Shown here piece by piece: positions 33,417 to 42,427 of a DNA stretch of 64,000 nucleotides (positions are counted from its first letter, which is position 1; the number at the start of each line of letters is the position of its first letter). A program made the position numbers and the translations under genes. The stretch is from contig JAFYWN010000014.1 in the NCBI GenBank assembly GCA_017558005.1, positions 81,902-145,901 on the forward strand. The letters run 5' to 3'. Source of the DNA: Kiritimatiellia bacterium (GTDB lineage: Bacteria; Verrucomicrobiota; Kiritimatiellia; RFP12; DVOR01). The notes beneath the pieces were generated by a model, which was given only the letters and a program-made list of their open reading frames with translations, searched no databases and was not told where the DNA came from.

Positions 33417-33445
33417 TTGACACCGTTAAGAAAGTTTGGTACACT
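33417..33445 (+). promoter_or_regulatory. strong promoter overlapped by a palindrome
   Basis: Consensus TTGACA (33417-33422), a 17-bp spacer and TACACT (33440-33445). The -10 is part of an 8+8 inverted repeat, GGTACACT-GAA-AGTGTACC (33438-33456), which looks like an operator. Downstream, AGGAGG (33525-33530) precedes an ATG at 33535 that runs for only 13 codons into the right repeat arm. Confidence 0.6.
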
Positions 33446-33535
33446 GAAAGTGTACCTAGAGAGAAGCGTGTGGGGAGGCGAGGAGCGGCTACTTAGCACC
33501 CCGGATAGCGGGTAATTAGATGACAGGAGGAGAAA

Positions 33536-33621
33536 TGTGGGGGCCACGCTGCCCCCACACTCCGCGGCAGGACTGAGTCCTGCACGCTACGCATCCTGAG
33601 GGATGTTTTTACTGGTGCTCA
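33536..33621 (-). repeat. right arm of long inverted repeat
   Basis: 33562-33621 is the inverted partner of 32587-32645, with the same two internal palindromes. Its outer extension is the GTGGGGGC/GCCCCCAC hairpin at 33536-33557. The two arms enclose about 0.9 kb with the boxes, iterons and palindromic promoter. Confidence 0.8.
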
Positions 33622-33684
33622 TGAGGAGAGGCTACAGGGGTGAATTTGGTGTGAAGGATACTTGAGGAGTAGGTAAAGATAAGC

Positions 33685-33690
33685 TATAAT
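33685..33690 (+). promoter_or_regulatory. possible -10 for moxR operon
   Basis: TATAAT preceded by AGC, 34 bp before the moxR ATG. The spacing matches that of the extended -10 elements elsewhere in the window. No convincing -35 is seen. Confidence 0.4.
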
Positions 33691-33724
33691 GTAAGGTAAT
33701 ACAGTTGAATTTGAAAGGAATTTT

Positions 33725-34711
33725 ATGTCTTCTGCAGATGGTTCTACTCGGTGCACGCAGATTCTTGCGGCGATTCGTGGTGAAGTGAATAAGATGCTTG
33801 TGGGTCAAGAGCATCTCTTGGATAGCCTTTTAATTGCACTCATGACGGGTGGCCACATTCTTTTGGAAGGTGTGCCAGGTTTGGCAAAGACTACGGCAGT
33901 GCGCGCTTTGGCGGCGGCATTGGGATTGGACACGCGTCGTATTTCCTTTACGCCAGATTTGTTGCCTGCGGATGTGACGGGTGGTTTGACCTATAACCAC
34001 AAAGAAGGCACCTTCACGCCGCGCAAGGGCCCTGTCTTCACGCATCTTTTGATTGCCGACGAAATCAACCGCGCACCGGCGAAGGTGCAGTCGGCACTGC
34101 TTGAAGCGATGCAGGAGCGTCAGGTGACCTTGGGTGACACCACGTATGCATTGCCGGAGCCCTTCTTGGTGATGGCAACGCAGAACCCGATTGAACAGGA
34201 AGGCACGTATCCTTTGCCTGAAGCGCAGACGGACCGTTTTATGCTCAAGTGCGTGGTGAAACACCCTGGTCGTGAGGATGAACGCCGCATCATGAATGGC
34301 AATACGCGCCCAGAAACGGTGGCGGCACCCGCACCGACGTGTTGCGTAACGTCGGAAGATATCGCGCTCTTGCGTCGCACGGCGGGCGAAGTGCACTGCG
34401 ATGCGAAGGTGGATGATTACATCTTGGATTTGGTGTTCGCAACGCGTAATCCGACGTTGTTTAAGGGCTTGGAAAGCCTTGAGGGGGCGATTCAGTTGGG
34501 CGCTTCGCCGCGTGCTTCGATTTGCCTGAAGTTGGCCGCACGTGCTACAGCCCTTTTGCGCGGGCGCACCTATGCCACTCCGCAGGACGTGAAGGATGTG
34601 GCGCATGATGTGTTGCGCCATCGTTTGTTGCTCACCTATGAAGCTGAAGCGGAGAATCTCACGCCGGATAGCGTGATTGATCGTCTCTTAACCGAAGTGC
34701 CTGTGCCGTAA
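33725..34711 (+). CDS. MoxR family AAA+ ATPase
   Basis: A 328-residue AAA+ ATPase. Walker A is GVPGLAKTTAVRALA, Walker B is LLIADEINRAPAKVQSALLEAMQE, sensor 1 is MATQNPIEQEGTYPLPEAQTDRF, and the arginine finger region follows. MoxR proteins act as chaperones that activate partner proteins carrying von Willebrand A domains. The next gene encodes a DUF58 protein, the standard partner, 32 bp downstream. AAAGGAA precedes the ATG. No membrane VWA proteins (BatA/BatB type) follow, so the cluster is the minimal two-gene form. Confidence 0.94.
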   Translation: MSSADGSTRCTQILAAIRGEVNKMLVGQEHLLDSLLIALMTGGHILLEGVPGLAKTTAVRALAAALGLDTRRISFTPDLLPADVTGGLTYNHKEGTFTPRKGPVFTHLLIADEINRAPAKVQSALLEAMQERQVTLGDTTYALPEPFLVMATQNPIEQEGTYPLPEAQTDRFMLKCVVKHPGREDERRIMNGNTRPETVAAPAPTCCVTSEDIALLRRTAGEVHCDAKVDDYILDLVFATRNPTLFKGLESLEGAIQLGASPRASICLKLAARATALLRGRTYATPQDVKDVAHDVLRHRLLLTYEAEAENLTPDSVIDRLLTEVPVP

Positions 34712-34743
34712 GGTGGGTGCATTCCGCAGAGGCTATTGAGCAG

Positions 34744-35628
34744 ATGGATATCAATACCGAAGCATTGATGAAAGAGGTCAGGCGCATTCGCATCCTGACC
34801 CGACGCCTCTTAGATGACCAATTGAGTGGGGATTACCACTCGGTCTTCAAGGGGCAAGGTATCGAATTTGACGAGGCGCGTCCCTATCAACCCGGAGATG
34901 ACGTGCGTGCGATTGACTGGAATGTCACGGCGCGCACGGGTGAGCCCTTTGTTAAGCGCTTTAGCGAAGAACGCGAATTGACCGTGCTCTTTATGGTCGA
35001 CGTCTCTGGCAGCCAGAGCTTTGGCACTGGGGGGCGTTCAAAGGCGGCGCGTGCGGCAGAACTGACTGCGCTCCTTGCAATGACGGCGATGGACAACCAT
35101 GATAAGGTGGGCTTAGTCCTCTTCTCAGATCGCGTGATTCAATTTATTCCTCCGCGGAAGGGACGCACTGCGGTGCAACGCCTTGTGCGCGAGGTTTTGG
35201 CCACAGAAGAAACGACTGAAGGCACCGATATTCGTGCGGCACTGCGCTTTGTCTCTGCGACGCAACGTCGAAAGGCGGTGGTCTTCCTACTTTCAGACTT
35301 CCAAGATGAGGGGTTTGAGAAAGAGTTGACCGCCTTCTCGCGTCGCCATGATGTGATTGCTTGCCGTGTGACGGATCCTGCCGAAGTGACCTTGCCAAAT
35401 GTCGGCATCGTGGAATTGCTTGACCCCGAGAGCGGGCGCACGGTATTGGTTGATACGGCTTCGCCAGAGGTGCGCCGTCAATTTGCCGAACAGGCAGCGG
35501 AACAACGTCTGAATGAGACGCGCTTATTCCGCCGAGCGGGCATTGATTTGTTAGATATCGCAACAGATAAACCCTACGTAGACGCCGTGCGAGAACTTTT
35601 CCGTCGCCGCGCCTTAAGGAGACATTGA
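34744..35628 (+). CDS. DUF58 domain protein
   Basis: A 294-residue protein with the hallmark RPYQPGDDVRAIDWNVTART motif. A VWA-like region follows with the MIDAS-type DVSGSQSFGTGG and later LLSDFQDEGF. DUF58 proteins pair with MoxR ATPases; their client is usually unknown. No transmembrane segments are present. ATG 34744 is chosen because homologues start at this point (MDINTEALMKEVRRI) and AGAGG lies 11 bp upstream. A GTG at 34717, just after the moxR stop, is the alternative. sdaA starts directly after the stop. Confidence 0.9.
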   Translation: MDINTEALMKEVRRIRILTRRLLDDQLSGDYHSVFKGQGIEFDEARPYQPGDDVRAIDWNVTARTGEPFVKRFSEERELTVLFMVDVSGSQSFGTGGRSKAARAAELTALLAMTAMDNHDKVGLVLFSDRVIQFIPPRKGRTAVQRLVREVLATEETTEGTDIRAALRFVSATQRRKAVVFLLSDFQDEGFEKELTAFSRRHDVIACRVTDPAEVTLPNVGIVELLDPESGRTVLVDTASPEVRRQFAEQAAEQRLNETRLFRRAGIDLLDIATDKPYVDAVRELFRRRALRRH

Positions 35629-35629
35629 G

Positions 35630-36823
35630 ATGGATTCGGTGAAAGACATCTTCAAAATCGGTATTGGCCCCTCAAGTTCGCATACCATGGGCCCACGCCG
35701 TGCGGCGCTGGACTTCTTAAAGCGCGCTCCGCAAGCGGTGAAATTCCGCGTGACGCTCTATGGGTCATTGGCCGCAACAGGCAAGGGCCACCTCACCGAT
35801 AAGGCGGTTCTCGATGTGCTCGGCGCAGAACGTACGGAGATTGTTTGGGAGCCCAACACCTTTTTGCCGTTTCACCCGAATGGGATGAAGTTTGAAGGCT
35901 TGACCGATGGGGGCACGACCATTACAGCATGGGAAGTGTATAGCATCGGCGGCGGCTTCCTCAGTGAGGGACTTGGCCAAACAAAGGTGACGCCGGTGGC
36001 CTATCCGTACACCACCATGGACGGTATTTTGAAGTGGTATGGTGAGACGGGGCGCATCTTTTGGGAGTACGTGCTCGAGTATGAAGGACAGCCCGTCTTT
36101 GACCATCTGCGTGAAGTCTGGGCAGTGATGCGTGATGCCGTGGAGCGTGGCCTTGAAGCAGAGGGCGTGCTACCAGGTGGCTTGGGCCTGCAACGTAAGG
36201 CGAGCGCCTATTTTCGCCGTGCGGAAGGGATGCGTGAAGGCTTGCGCGGACGCGGTCTGCTCTTTGCCTATGCACTTGCGGTTTCGGAAGAAAATGCGGC
36301 AGGCACGGGCTTGATTGTTACGGCGCCTACCTGCGGCAGTGCGGGCGTCCTGCCGGCGGTGCTCTACTACCTTTACAAACACCATGAAGTGCCAGAGAAG
36401 CGCATTATTCGTGCGTTGGCTACGGCAGGCCTGATTGGGGCGATTGTGAAGCATAATGCTTCCATCTCTGGCGCTGAAGTGGGATGTCAGGGGGAAATTG
36501 GCGTGGCGTGCGCAATGGCGGCCGCGGCGGTGAATCAGATTTTTGGTGGATCGCCGAATCAGATTGAGTACGCCGCTGAAATGGGATTAGAGCACCACTT
36601 GGGCTTGACGTGCGACCCCGTGTGCGGGTTAGTGCAGATTCCTTGCATTGAACGCAATGCCTTCGCGGCGGCGCGTGCAATGGATGCGAATATGTATGCA
36701 TGTCTTTCTGATGGCCGACACAATATCTCCTTTGATAAGGTCGTCCGGACGATGTTGGAGACGGGGCATGACTTGCCGAATCTCTACAAGGAAACGTCGA
36801 CGGGCGGTTTGGCGAAGGATTAA
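35630..36823 (+). CDS. sdaA: L-serine ammonia-lyase, iron-sulphur type
   Basis: Deaminates serine to pyruvate and ammonia with a [4Fe-4S] cluster. It is a 397-residue single chain with both domains. The beta part starts IGIGPSSSHTMGPRRAA. The alpha part has APTCGSAGVLPA, then CDPVCGLVQIPCIERNAFAA, whose cysteines bind the cluster. The enzyme is oxygen-sensitive, fitting an anaerobe. It starts within 2 bp of the DUF58 stop, though GGAGAC precedes the ATG. A terminator follows at 36859. Its aminoacrylate intermediate is a RidA substrate. Confidence 0.94.
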   Translation: MDSVKDIFKIGIGPSSSHTMGPRRAALDFLKRAPQAVKFRVTLYGSLAATGKGHLTDKAVLDVLGAERTEIVWEPNTFLPFHPNGMKFEGLTDGGTTITAWEVYSIGGGFLSEGLGQTKVTPVAYPYTTMDGILKWYGETGRIFWEYVLEYEGQPVFDHLREVWAVMRDAVERGLEAEGVLPGGLGLQRKASAYFRRAEGMREGLRGRGLLFAYALAVSEENAAGTGLIVTAPTCGSAGVLPAVLYYLYKHHEVPEKRIIRALATAGLIGAIVKHNASISGAEVGCQGEIGVACAMAAAAVNQIFGGSPNQIEYAAEMGLEHHLGLTCDPVCGLVQIPCIERNAFAAARAMDANMYACLSDGRHNISFDKVVRTMLETGHDLPNLYKETSTGGLAKD

Positions 36824-36858
36824 TTTGCATCTGCATGCTAAGATGCATCATCAAAAAC

Positions 36859-36893
36859 AAATCGCGGAGGCCTTGGCTTCCGCGATTGTTTTA
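36859..36893 (+). terminator. terminator after sdaA
   Basis: The stem AATCGCGGAGG/CTTCCGCGATT has one mismatch and encloses a CCTTGG loop. It is followed by GTTTT. It ends the moxR-DUF58-sdaA run. Confidence 0.75.
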
Positions 36894-36915
36894 GTGGGCA
36901 AAGTGGCGTGAGGCC

Positions 36916-38223
36916 TTAACGCAATCCCTCGCTAAAACGATGCAAATAGGCATCGGTCATGCCAGTGACAAAGTCAAACATGGTGTGCAACCACCAGAGG
37001 AAGGGCTTTTCACGATGAGCGGCAATAAATGCCTCGCCAAAGGTATATTTGCGCAAGAGGCTTTCGCTATAAGTGGGGCGTTGGGTACGGACATTACGCG
37101 TAACGGCGAAGAAGGTATCCAAGACGTGGTGGAAGTGTGCTTGAGCATTGAGTTCTTTGCGCACCTTGGCGGCGTCATCAAAGACGATTTTGTAGTTGCG
37201 CTTTAACGTCTGAAGGCGTTGCCACGTGGGTGAGGTCTGCTCAAAGGTGGCGAGGGAGTCAGGCGTTTGGAAGGCGCGTACGAGGTCTTCGGTGAAGCAG
37301 TGCATCAAATCCCCAATCACCTTTGCGCGCAAGAAGGAGACGGTGGCGCCAGGTTTGAGGGAGACACTGTGGGGATCTTCAAGGAGTTGGAGATACCAAT
37401 CGCGCACAAGACGTTCGTCCAAAATTCCCATGAGCACCGCATCTTCGCAGTCGGTGACGCAGTAGCAGATGTCATCAGCGATTTCGGTGAGATAGGAGAG
37501 CGGGTGGCGGTGGACGCCATCGGGACCATTGAGCCCGAGCGCGGTGGTGACACACTCAAAACACGGTCGCGCGGTTTGGAAGCAAGAGAACTTTGCGGTG
37601 GAGGTGTCGGCGGCGCAGCGCGGATATTTAATCAATGCCCCTAAACTCGCACAGGTGAGACGAAAATAGGCGCCATCGCTTGGGTCTGGGTGGCTCAAGA
37701 GGCGAAAGGCTTGTGCATTCCCATCGAATTTACGGAAGTCTTCAAGGAGAGCCGCCAAGGACGGGGAATTGGGCGTGGGGGCATCTTCGGCGAGTAGATT
37801 CCCGAGTGCTTCCAGATGTTCTTCTACCCAAGATTGAATGGCGTATTCACCCGCGTGACCATAGGGAGGATTGCCAATGTCATGCCCGAGGCAAGCCGCC
37901 TTTACATGGAGTGAACAGGCGGAGATTTGCGTGGGAGAGAGGGATAAGCGCGCGGCGAGACGTTGGGCCAAGCCAGCGCCAGTTTCAGCAACCTCTAAAG
38001 AGTGCGTCAAACGATTGTGGACATAGTCCACCTTTGCCAAGGGGTGAACTTGTGTCTTGCCAGCGAGGCGTCGGAAGGGGGAGGAGAAGATGATGCGCTG
38101 GATGTCCGCCTCTGCAGGGGTACGTGGGGGTGTCTCAGCTTGATGATAACAAGTCGGCTTTCCCGCCACATCGGTGCGCAGGCGGCTGTCATTTAGGAGT
38201 TGGTCCCAATCAAGTGTCTGCAT
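36916..38223 (-). CDS. dgt: deoxyguanosinetriphosphate triphosphohydrolase-like
   Basis: An HD-domain dNTPase that splits dNTPs into nucleoside and triphosphate. The protein is 435 residues. The metal site is HNRLTHSLEVAETG and CLGHDIGNPPYGHAGE (HD dyad). FRRLAGKTQVHPL near the N terminus and LTEIADDICYCVTDCEDA complete the family pattern. It lies 24 bp after the SNF2 helicase gene, so the two form a minus-strand pair. The strict dGTP specificity of E. coli Dgt cannot be assumed. Confidence 0.92.
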   Translation of the reverse strand: MQTLDWDQLLNDSRLRTDVAGKPTCYHQAETPPRTPAEADIQRIIFSSPFRRLAGKTQVHPLAKVDYVHNRLTHSLEVAETGAGLAQRLAARLSLSPTQISACSLHVKAACLGHDIGNPPYGHAGEYAIQSWVEEHLEALGNLLAEDAPTPNSPSLAALLEDFRKFDGNAQAFRLLSHPDPSDGAYFRLTCASLGALIKYPRCAADTSTAKFSCFQTARPCFECVTTALGLNGPDGVHRHPLSYLTEIADDICYCVTDCEDAVLMGILDERLVRDWYLQLLEDPHSVSLKPGATVSFLRAKVIGDLMHCFTEDLVRAFQTPDSLATFEQTSPTWQRLQTLKRNYKIVFDDAAKVRKELNAQAHFHHVLDTFFAVTRNVRTQRPTYSESLLRKYTFGEAFIAAHREKPFLWWLHTMFDFVTGMTDAYLHRFSEGLR

Positions 38224-38247
38224 AAGAAAGCTCCTGTGGGGGATGCG

Positions 38248-40788
38248 TTAGCGCGAAGGTGTGGGTGGCAACGTAGGGGCTTGGCCGTTATTTCGTCGCA
38301 AGATGCCCATTAAGGTGTCCTGTGGCAAGCGCGCCAACAAGGCGGCGGGAGTGGGGGCAACCACGGTTTCGGCGAGGAAGCGCTTTTCATTTAACATTCT
38401 GGAGATGTTATCCTCCAACGTGCCACGGCAGATAAGGTGGTGCACCACCACGGTGCGCTTTTGGCCGATACGGTGGACACGGTCGGTCGCTTGCGCTTCA
38501 ACGGCAGGATTCCACCAACGGTCCAAGTGGATGACGTGGTTGGCCTTTGTGAGTGTGAGACCAAATGCACCCGTGCGGAGGGAGAGGATGAAGACCCCTG
38601 GGCGGGGGGATTCATTGAAGTGTTCAATCTCTGCGCGACGTTGTTTGGCTGAGAGTTCGCCGTGAATGAAGGGAACGCGTTCACCAAAGCGTTCGGTGAG
38701 GAGGGTTTGGAGTCGTGCGCCCACGCGAGCAAATTGCGTAAAGATGAGGAGACTTTCGCCACGCTCAAGAATTTCATCCAACAAGGGAATGAGGATATCC
38801 AGCTTACCTGAGCTAAACTCTGCACCGTGGTCGGCCTCGACTTCTACACCATTGCAGATTTGCTTCAGGCGCGTGAGCAATGCCAAAACTGCACCTGTGC
38901 GACCAGAGGCTTCGCCATTGCGCGAGTCGCGAGCGTATTCTGCCAAAGCTAAATCGTATTCTGCGGATTGAGCACTGGTTAAGGGTGCATAGTGTTCCTG
39001 CTGGATCTTCGGTGGCAATTCGGCGAGAATGCCTGGGTCAGACTTCAGACGGCGCAAGAGGAAGTGCGAGACTGCACGGCGTAAGCGCGTGGGGTCACGA
39101 TAGCGTTCGGTGAATTCACGCTTGGAACCGAAGAGCTCTGGATTCAAGAAGTCAAGGATGCTCCAGAGGTCTTCCAACTTATTTTCAATCGGCGTACCGG
39201 TGAGCGCAAGGCGGAAATTTGCAGGAAGCGAACGCGCCGCTTGTGATTGACGCGTGTGCGGATTTTTGATTTGTTGCGCTTCGTCAAGGATTAAGGTCTG
39301 CCAATGAACACGACGCAAGGTGGAATAGTCACGCCAAAGATAACCATAGGCTGTCAATGTGATCTGGTGGGCGCTTGCGTACCTGATGAAACTCTCGCCA
39401 TGGAGACGTTCGGGGCCATCGTGACGCAAAACCTTCACCTCGGGTGCCCAGTGCGCTAATTCACGTTCCCACACAGGTAAGACCGTGAGGGGCGCAACGA
39501 TGAGAACTGGGCCTGGACGGGACAAGAGGAAAGCAATCGACTGCAACGTTTTACCAAGGCCCATGTCATCGGCGAGACAGACGCCCAATCCGTGTGCGGC
39601 AGCCTGCATTAACCAACAGACCCCCTGTGCCTGATAGGGGCGAAGGACCTCGCGGAGGGGTAATTCGCCTTCGGGAGGTTGCGTCATTTCACGCAAGAAA
39701 TCCTGCACATCTTGCGCGCCTGGGGCAATGCGTAGTGCGCCAGCCAGGAGGAGCGGGAGCGCTCGGCGCGCAGAGAGCGTCTCGGGGCCAAGATTGTCCA
39801 GAATCCGCTTTAACGCTTGTAGGTCAATACAATGCCATGCCTCATTGATGAAAACGAGGGGTTCGCCCGCATCAACAATTGCTTGCGCCTCTTCCAAGCT
39901 CAACTCAATGTCGCCAAAGCGAATCATTCGGACGACTTTTACCGCATCCTCTTCAATGCCCGTCGCCGTTTCATGCAGTTCGGGTACGTGTACTTCGAGG
40001 GCTTGTGGGAGTTCAACGGTAAATGCGGCGGCACGAAGTACGGGGACTGCTTCACGTAAAAAACGCGCGAAGAAGGCATCATTCCAGGGTTGGGGGAGGC
40101 CCAACATCGGGGCGACGGCAACCGCTTGCCCTAACAAGCGTAATTTGGTAACAGACGGGAATTTGCCAGGGTGGGAACCATTGACGGCAAAGTCAATCCA
40201 CCATCCGCGCGCATCGCGATGGGGAATCAAGGGTAAAGCAGAGCGTCCGCCTTCAAAGAGGGGTGCGGCCCAAAGTCCCAACTCTGTGGCAAGCGGTTCG
40301 GAGGGAAGCGCAATCGTGGCATCTGGCGCGCGAAGTGCGGTCAGAAAGGCGTCGTCGGGGGAGTAGTATTTTCCCTTGATGGCTTGCGCACGCGTCAGTA
40401 CCGTGGATGAGGTGGTGCGCATCCAGAGGTCGGTCAGCGTTTGGAATAGGGCGATATTGGCATCTTTGGGGATGACGGTCGCGCGCCAACGTGCCTCACC
40501 TTTTTCCACAATTGGCGCAACGCATCCCGCGGAGATGGTACGGAGCATGATGGGAAACAGTGCGGCCGCTTCGCGGATGTCATTGCCATAAACAAGGGTA
40601 GGCGAGGTGGCGCCGCGTGCGATGAGTTGCAAAACCTGCAAAACGCCACGCCCTTCCAAGACAACTTCGCGCCATCCTTGGAAGAGAAAGGCGAGGGCAG
40701 GGCGTAGGGCTTCATCTGAAACCGCAACCCCAAACGCCTCTCCTGTGAGAGAGAGGTGATTGGGCTCGTGGCGCAGATGGAGAATCAT
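38248..40788 (-). CDS. SNF2 family DNA-dependent ATPase/helicase
   Basis: An 846-residue protein. The first about 380 residues are not recognised and may bind DNA. The two helicase lobes follow. Motifs are LADDMGLGKTLQSIAFLL (I), LILDEAQQIKN (II), LTGTPIENKLEDLWSILDF (III), LLIFTQFARVGARLQ (IV) and DRVHRIGQKRTVVVHHL (VI). Known SNF2 proteins translocate on duplex DNA; bacterial members include RapA and HelicaseC/SWIM types. No SWIM zinc motif is visible. It pairs with dgt downstream. Confidence 0.92.
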   Translation of the reverse strand: MILHLRHEPNHLSLTGEAFGVAVSDEALRPALAFLFQGWREVVLEGRGVLQVLQLIARGATSPTLVYGNDIREAAALFPIMLRTISAGCVAPIVEKGEARWRATVIPKDANIALFQTLTDLWMRTTSSTVLTRAQAIKGKYYSPDDAFLTALRAPDATIALPSEPLATELGLWAAPLFEGGRSALPLIPHRDARGWWIDFAVNGSHPGKFPSVTKLRLLGQAVAVAPMLGLPQPWNDAFFARFLREAVPVLRAAAFTVELPQALEVHVPELHETATGIEEDAVKVVRMIRFGDIELSLEEAQAIVDAGEPLVFINEAWHCIDLQALKRILDNLGPETLSARRALPLLLAGALRIAPGAQDVQDFLREMTQPPEGELPLREVLRPYQAQGVCWLMQAAAHGLGVCLADDMGLGKTLQSIAFLLSRPGPVLIVAPLTVLPVWERELAHWAPEVKVLRHDGPERLHGESFIRYASAHQITLTAYGYLWRDYSTLRRVHWQTLILDEAQQIKNPHTRQSQAARSLPANFRLALTGTPIENKLEDLWSILDFLNPELFGSKREFTERYRDPTRLRRAVSHFLLRRLKSDPGILAELPPKIQQEHYAPLTSAQSAEYDLALAEYARDSRNGEASGRTGAVLALLTRLKQICNGVEVEADHGAEFSSGKLDILIPLLDEILERGESLLIFTQFARVGARLQTLLTERFGERVPFIHGELSAKQRRAEIEHFNESPRPGVFILSLRTGAFGLTLTKANHVIHLDRWWNPAVEAQATDRVHRIGQKRTVVVHHLICRGTLEDNISRMLNEKRFLAETVVAPTPAALLARLPQDTLMGILRRNNGQAPTLPPTPSR

Positions 40789-40851
40789 GCGGGCGCAGTT
40801 GGAAACGCTTCAGTAATGTTAGGCCAATGTGTGACCTTCACTTCGTGCGTG

Positions 40852-40877
40852 TCGGCAGAAAGCTTTCGCCCTGCCGA
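40852..40877 (-). terminator. weak hairpin after thrC
   Basis: A 7-bp stem TCGGCAG/CTGCCGA with a 12-nt loop in the 119-bp gap between thrC and the SNF2 gene. The T-run is poor, so termination is uncertain. The rest of the gap shows nothing recognisable. Confidence 0.35.
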
Positions 40878-40907
40878 ATTGCGAACGCATCGGCAGGTGC
40901 TAAACAA

Positions 40908-42329
40908 TTAGAGCGAGAAGGTGCGGCAAATGGTTTCGGGCACCGTGTCGCGGAAGGTGACTGCGTCATGCAAGATGGGCGCATTCTTGAGGTCCACCAA
41001 TGCCGGCGTTTCGCCCGTCAAGGCGGCGAGGCCACCTGCGGCAGCGAATTCATCGGAGATGGTCTTGCCCGTGAGTGCGCGAAGCATCGTGACAGGGAAC
41101 TTCCAGGGCGATGCCGTGGCGGCAATGACGGTGGGGCGTCCGGTCACGGGCAAATCGCGATTCACCTTCCAACCGATGGCCGTGTGGGGATCGGCGAGGT
41201 AGTGATAGTTGCGCCAAATGTCGGCGATGGCGGCTTCGGTTTCTTCTGGTGTAGCCCATCCCGAGGCGAACTTGGTCTTCAAGTCGTGCAAAGGATAACC
41301 CGAAAGGGCGAAGTGACCTTCGGCCTTCAGTTGGGATTCCCATGTGCGCACTTCCACATCATTGCCCTTGGAGAGCAACCACAAGAGGCGTTCGACATTC
41401 GACGAGACGAGGATATCCATCGAGGGCGAATTGGTAATGCGGAATTCACGGCGGGCATCGTAGCAGCCTGTGCGAACGAAGTCGCAGACGACACGGTTGG
41501 CATTGGAGGCAACGGTGAGACGTTCAATCGGGGCGCCGAGCTGCCAAGCGTAGTGTGCAGCGAGGATGTTGCCGAAGTTACCAGTGGGGACAACCACGTC
41601 AAAGGGACGACCCAAACGGCGTGCGCAGTCAAGGTAGTAGCAAATCTGCGGGAAGAGGCGGCCGATATTAATGCTATTGGCCGAGGAGAGGAGGCAACCT
41701 GCGGCGCGGGCGCGATCAGCAAGTGCGGGATCGGCAAAGGCGGCCTTCACGGCAGCCTGCGCGTCATCGAAGTTGCCCTCAATTGCACAAGCCGAGACAT
41801 TTCCGCCGGGGCAGCAAACCATCTGGCGACGTTGGATCTCAGAGGTGCCGACTTTCGGGTAGAAGACGAGGACGGAGGTGCCAGGAATATCGGCGAAACC
41901 GCGCATTGCGGCGCTACCAGTGTCACCGCTCGTGGCGGTGAGGACGCAGACACGATTGATGCCAGCGGTCTGGGCGGCATAGCGCATCAAGTGTGGCAGA
42001 AGTGTGAGGGCGACATCCTTGAAGGCATAGGTCGGGCCGTGGAAGAGTTCAAGGAAGGAGAGGTTGTCAAAGGTCTTGAGGGGGACAATCTCGGAATCGC
42101 GGAAGCGGGAGAGGGCTTGCGCGACGGCATCTTTGCGAACGGCTTCAGGGATGTCGTCAAAGAAGCGTTCAAGCAAGGCTTCCATTGTGGTCTTAAAATC
42201 TGCGCCTGCGGGTAACGGGGCGAGGGGTTGCGCGGGGATATAGAGGCCGCCATCGGGGGCGATACCATTGAGTAATGCTTGGGTGCCGGTAACTTTTGGG
42301 GCAAGTCCGCGCGTGGAGATGTAGTCCAT
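40908..42329 (-). CDS. thrC: threonine synthase
   Basis: Converts O-phosphohomoserine to threonine with PLP. The protein is 473 residues, the long form seen in E. coli and many Gram-negatives. Motifs are MDYISTRG at the N terminus, the Schiff-base Lys in FHGPTYAFKDVAL, LTATSGDTGSAA, and VVPTGNFGNILAAHYA. GGAG precedes the start at 42329, and an extended -10 lies at 42362-42370. It is a single-gene transcription unit, with hom and thrB absent here. Confidence 0.95.
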   Translation of the reverse strand: MDYISTRGLAPKVTGTQALLNGIAPDGGLYIPAQPLAPLPAGADFKTTMEALLERFFDDIPEAVRKDAVAQALSRFRDSEIVPLKTFDNLSFLELFHGPTYAFKDVALTLLPHLMRYAAQTAGINRVCVLTATSGDTGSAAMRGFADIPGTSVLVFYPKVGTSEIQRRQMVCCPGGNVSACAIEGNFDDAQAAVKAAFADPALADRARAAGCLLSSANSINIGRLFPQICYYLDCARRLGRPFDVVVPTGNFGNILAAHYAWQLGAPIERLTVASNANRVVCDFVRTGCYDARREFRITNSPSMDILVSSNVERLLWLLSKGNDVEVRTWESQLKAEGHFALSGYPLHDLKTKFASGWATPEETEAAIADIWRNYHYLADPHTAIGWKVNRDLPVTGRPTVIAATASPWKFPVTMLRALTGKTISDEFAAAGGLAALTGETPALVDLKNAPILHDAVTFRDTVPETICRTFSL

Positions 42330-42361
42330 TGATAACTCCTTAAGGTCAAATTAGCATATTC

Positions 42362-42370
42362 AGTATAGCA
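42362..42370 (-). promoter_or_regulatory. extended -10 promoter for thrC
   Basis: Minus-strand TGCTATACT, 32 bp before the thrC ATG. This is the same element and spacing as for marC and the cytochrome gene. Confidence 0.5.
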
Positions 42371-42427
42371 AATTTAAGGTAAATAAAGGGGAAAGAATGC
42401 GCTCTTCTTACGGGAAAAAGGCATTTT

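Larger units (their letters stand above)
33446..33724 (+). other. leader or small-RNA region before moxR
   Basis: A transcript from the promoter at 33417 would cross a purine-rich stretch, a perfect AGGAGG site, a GTGGGGGC/GCCCCCAC hairpin (33536-33557) and the right inverted-repeat arm. No gene of credible length is present. The short frame at 33535 encodes only 13 residues. Confidence 0.4.

Noticed and set aside
40827-42215. 462-codon plus-strand frame over thrC
   Set aside because: Antisense to a complete threonine synthase; no ribosome-binding site or domain.
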